Positions 4,334-5,007 of a DNA stretch of 5,007 nucleotides are shown in pieces (within the stretch, counting starts at the first letter, position 1; every line of letters begins with the position of its first letter). Below the pieces are notes generated by a model that was given only the letters and a program-made list of their open reading frames with translations, had not been told where the DNA came from and ran no database searches. This DNA comes from Hadesarchaea archaeon (GTDB lineage: Archaea; Hadarchaeota; Hadarchaeia; Hadarchaeales; Hadarchaeaceae): positions 1 to 5,007 of the forward strand of contig JAGMBM010000217.1 in NCBI GenBank assembly GCA_023129675.1, in the 5' to 3' direction. A program made the translations under genes and the position numbers.

Positions 4334-4455
4334 CGGTGGAAACCGGGGTTCGAATCCCCGCGGGCCCACCATCTCAGCGTTGAATTTCTGGGGACTTGGG
4401 GTAGAAACTCGACCAAGATTTCTTCCTTGATGACCCTTTCCCGCACATAGCCAAA

Positions 4456-4500
4456 CGATTTTAACCTCCGCGACTTAAATCGCCATGACAATTGGAGGTT
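4456..4500 (+). promoter_or_regulatory. Interleaved inverted repeats upstream of the winged-helix gene
   Basis: CGATTT (4456-4461) is complementary to AAATCG (4477-4482), and AACCTCC (4463-4469) to GGAGGTT (4494-4500). The two pairings cross, as in a pseudoknot; on DNA they would be two overlapping operator-like palindromes. CTTAAAT (4474-4480), inside the block, is the best TATA candidate for the gene at 4534. The rest of 4372-4533 shows nothing else I can name. Autoregulation is possible but unproven. Confidence 0.35.
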
Positions 4501-4533
4501 TGTGTTTTGGAATAATGCTCAAAAGGTGCTATA

Positions 4534-4869
4534 ATGTTCCGAATTCCAAGAAGGCGTGAGATTCCGAGGGGGTTCATCGGGTCTTGGATAGCTTGGCACG
4601 CTATGAGTTACATGCGCTGGTTAGAAGAGGTAAAAGAAATAAAAGAAGGAGAGCCGATTTCTGAGTACAAATTATCAAAAAAAATTCGCATAGATAAAAA
4701 AACACTTAGGAACAGTCTGGATCCGCTAATAGAAAGGGGTTTCATAGAACGTATAATTACCGAGCGACCGTCGGCACTAAGCCGCAAAGGCCGTGACTAC
4801 CGACTGACCGATAGGGGGAAGGAATGGGCAATGAGATTTGGGGCCGCTATGAGAGATCTTTTCCCATGA
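4534..4869 (+). CDS. Winged helix-turn-helix DNA-binding protein, 111 aa
   Basis: This is a likely transcription regulator. After a basic, Trp-containing N-terminus (FRIPRRREIPRG, then SWIAWHAMSYMRWLEE as a helix, about 17-33) comes the pattern ISEYKLSKKIRIDKKTLRN (42-60), a helix-turn-helix in which residues about 54-66 would be the recognition helix. SLDPLIERGFIERI leads into a wing (about 71-92, with DYRLTDRGKEW), the usual ending of PadR/MarR/ArsR-type folds. Length suits a one-domain regulator acting as a dimer. The start is ATG 4534, with GGTG (4525-4528) 5 bases upstream. The AT-rich patch at 4665-4705 is Lys/Ile-coded helix, not a break. No ligand domain is seen, so the signal sensed is unknown. 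Its neighbour tRNA-Val is upstream and an unidentified gene converges from downstream. Confidence 0.8.
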   Translation: MFRIPRRREIPRGFIGSWIAWHAMSYMRWLEEVKEIKEGEPISEYKLSKKIRIDKKTLRNSLDPLIERGFIERIITERPSALSRKGRDYRLTDRGKEWAMRFGAAMRDLFP

Positions 4870-4879
4870 TTAAGAAAAA
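4870..4879 (-). terminator. Short T-tract after the minus-strand gene
   Basis: On the minus strand the stop codon is followed at once by TTTTTCTTAA, a T-tract that could end transcription. It falls in the 10-base gap between two convergent stop codons. Confidence 0.35.
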
Positions 4880-5007
4880 TTATCCTACTTGAACAACCAA
4901 GTACCCATCTGACACTTCTTGGATTAGATCGAACGCGCATTTTTTTATCCGGTTTTTCTCGTTCTTGGCATATGCTTTAGCGGACTTTGTGAATCCCGAA
5001 GTCGAAA
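4880..5007 (-). CDS. C-terminal end of an unidentified protein (partial)
   Basis: One minus-strand frame stays open from the window edge to a TAA (4880-4882), giving 41 residues with no ATG in frame; the other two minus frames contain stops. The sequence includes SGFTKSAKAYAKNEKNRIKK (a basic helix, about residues 3-22) and ends CAFDLIQEVSDGYLVVQVG. I do not recognise it. Composition is natural for an archaeal protein, the stop is followed by a T-tract, and it converges neatly with the winged-helix gene 10 bases away. These facts make a real gene end more likely than a chance frame, but the start and domain lie outside the window. Confidence 0.5.
   Translation of the reverse strand, partial: STSGFTKSAKAYAKNEKNRIKKCAFDLIQEVSDGYLVVQVG
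4940..4946 (+). terminator. T7 tract downstream of the winged-helix gene
   Basis: TTTTTTT lies 71 bases after the winged-helix stop codon, with a second T5 run at 4953-4957. They could terminate plus-strand transcription, overlapping the convergent partial gene. On the other strand the same bases simply encode Ile-Lys-Lys, so this is weak. Confidence 0.25.

Larger units (their letters stand above)
4254..4371 (+). tRNA. tRNA-Val(CAC) with two introns, CCA encoded
   Basis: Acceptor GGGCCCG (4254-4260) pairs perfectly with CGGGCCC (4361-4367); the discriminator is A4368 and CCA is encoded at 4369-4371. D-arm GTCC (4263-4266), loop AGTGGTTA, then AG (4275-4276) joined after splicing to AC (4307-4308): three pairs plus a C13-A22 mismatch, which is common at that position. 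Anticodon stem TCACC (4310-4314) pairs with GGTGG (4335-4339). Loop CTCACA plus C4334 gives anticodon CAC (4317-4319), valine. Variable loop is AAAC; the G15-C48 Levitt pair is present. T-stem CGGGG (4344-4348) pairs with CCCCG, loop TTCGAAT, fully canonical. Mature length is 75 nt with CCA. Without removing both introns neither the D-arm nor the anticodon arm can form, which supports the two-intron model. Confidence 0.9.

Noticed and set aside
4300..4491. Minus-strand frame of 63 codons containing ARGDSNPG
   Set aside because: That peptide is the well-known false translation of the antisense of a tRNA T-arm. The frame runs across tRNA-Val and has no ribosome site.
1..5007. CRISPR array, insertion sequence, integrase, toxin-antitoxin or defence genes
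   Set aside because: I saw no regularly spaced repeats, transposase or recombinase motifs, or adjacent toxin-antitoxin pair. The only mobile-element hint is the tRNA-Asp fragment.

Overview
The window looks archaeal, most likely from the TACK side (for example a Bathyarchaeia-like lineage); the lineage is inference. The evidence is two tRNA genes with bulge-helix-bulge (BHB) introns, one of them with two introns including a non-canonical D-arm intron; TATA-like boxes about 25 bases before the RNA genes and several ORFs; and a gene end matching the small subunit of phosphomevalonate dehydratase (aconitase X type), an enzyme of the modified archaeal mevalonate pathway.

Layout. 1-216 is the 3' end of the phosphomevalonate dehydratase small-subunit gene. 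217-611 has no protein gene but is dense: a TATA box, a tRNA-Asp(GTC) gene (293-386) with a 22-nt intron inside a 9-bp inverted repeat, then a 19-base piece of the spliced (intronless) tRNA-Asp sequence at 487-505. That piece may lie in a small minus-strand RNA ending in a GAAA-loop hairpin and a T7 run. 612-848 is a small unrecognised gene (78 aa). 870-1436 (minus) is a class I SAM-dependent methyltransferase in an AT-rich block, with an 18-bp perfect palindrome in its promoter. 1583-3911 is a two-gene ABC-2 type transporter operon: an ATPase and an overlapping permease of about 12 membrane segments that looks internally duplicated. 3996-4199 is a small charged protein with a TTG start, its TATA box straddled by a 7-bp inverted repeat. 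4254-4371 is tRNA-Val(CAC) with two BHB introns (30 and 13 nt) and an encoded CCA. 4534-4869 is a winged-helix DNA-binding protein. 4880-5007 (minus) is the end of an unidentified gene.

How the parts relate. Only the ABC pair is a clear functional unit (overlapping genes, probably one complex). The winged-helix protein has its own upstream region with interleaved inverted repeats and may regulate itself or neighbours; no target is visible. The most interesting part is the tRNA-Asp neighbourhood: an intron-bearing tRNA gene 158 bases from a fragment matching the same tRNA without its intron. This could be a remnant of integration at the anticodon arm by a mobile element, or an antisense RNA that best pairs with the spliced tRNA. 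No integrase, transposase, CRISPR array or rRNA was found.
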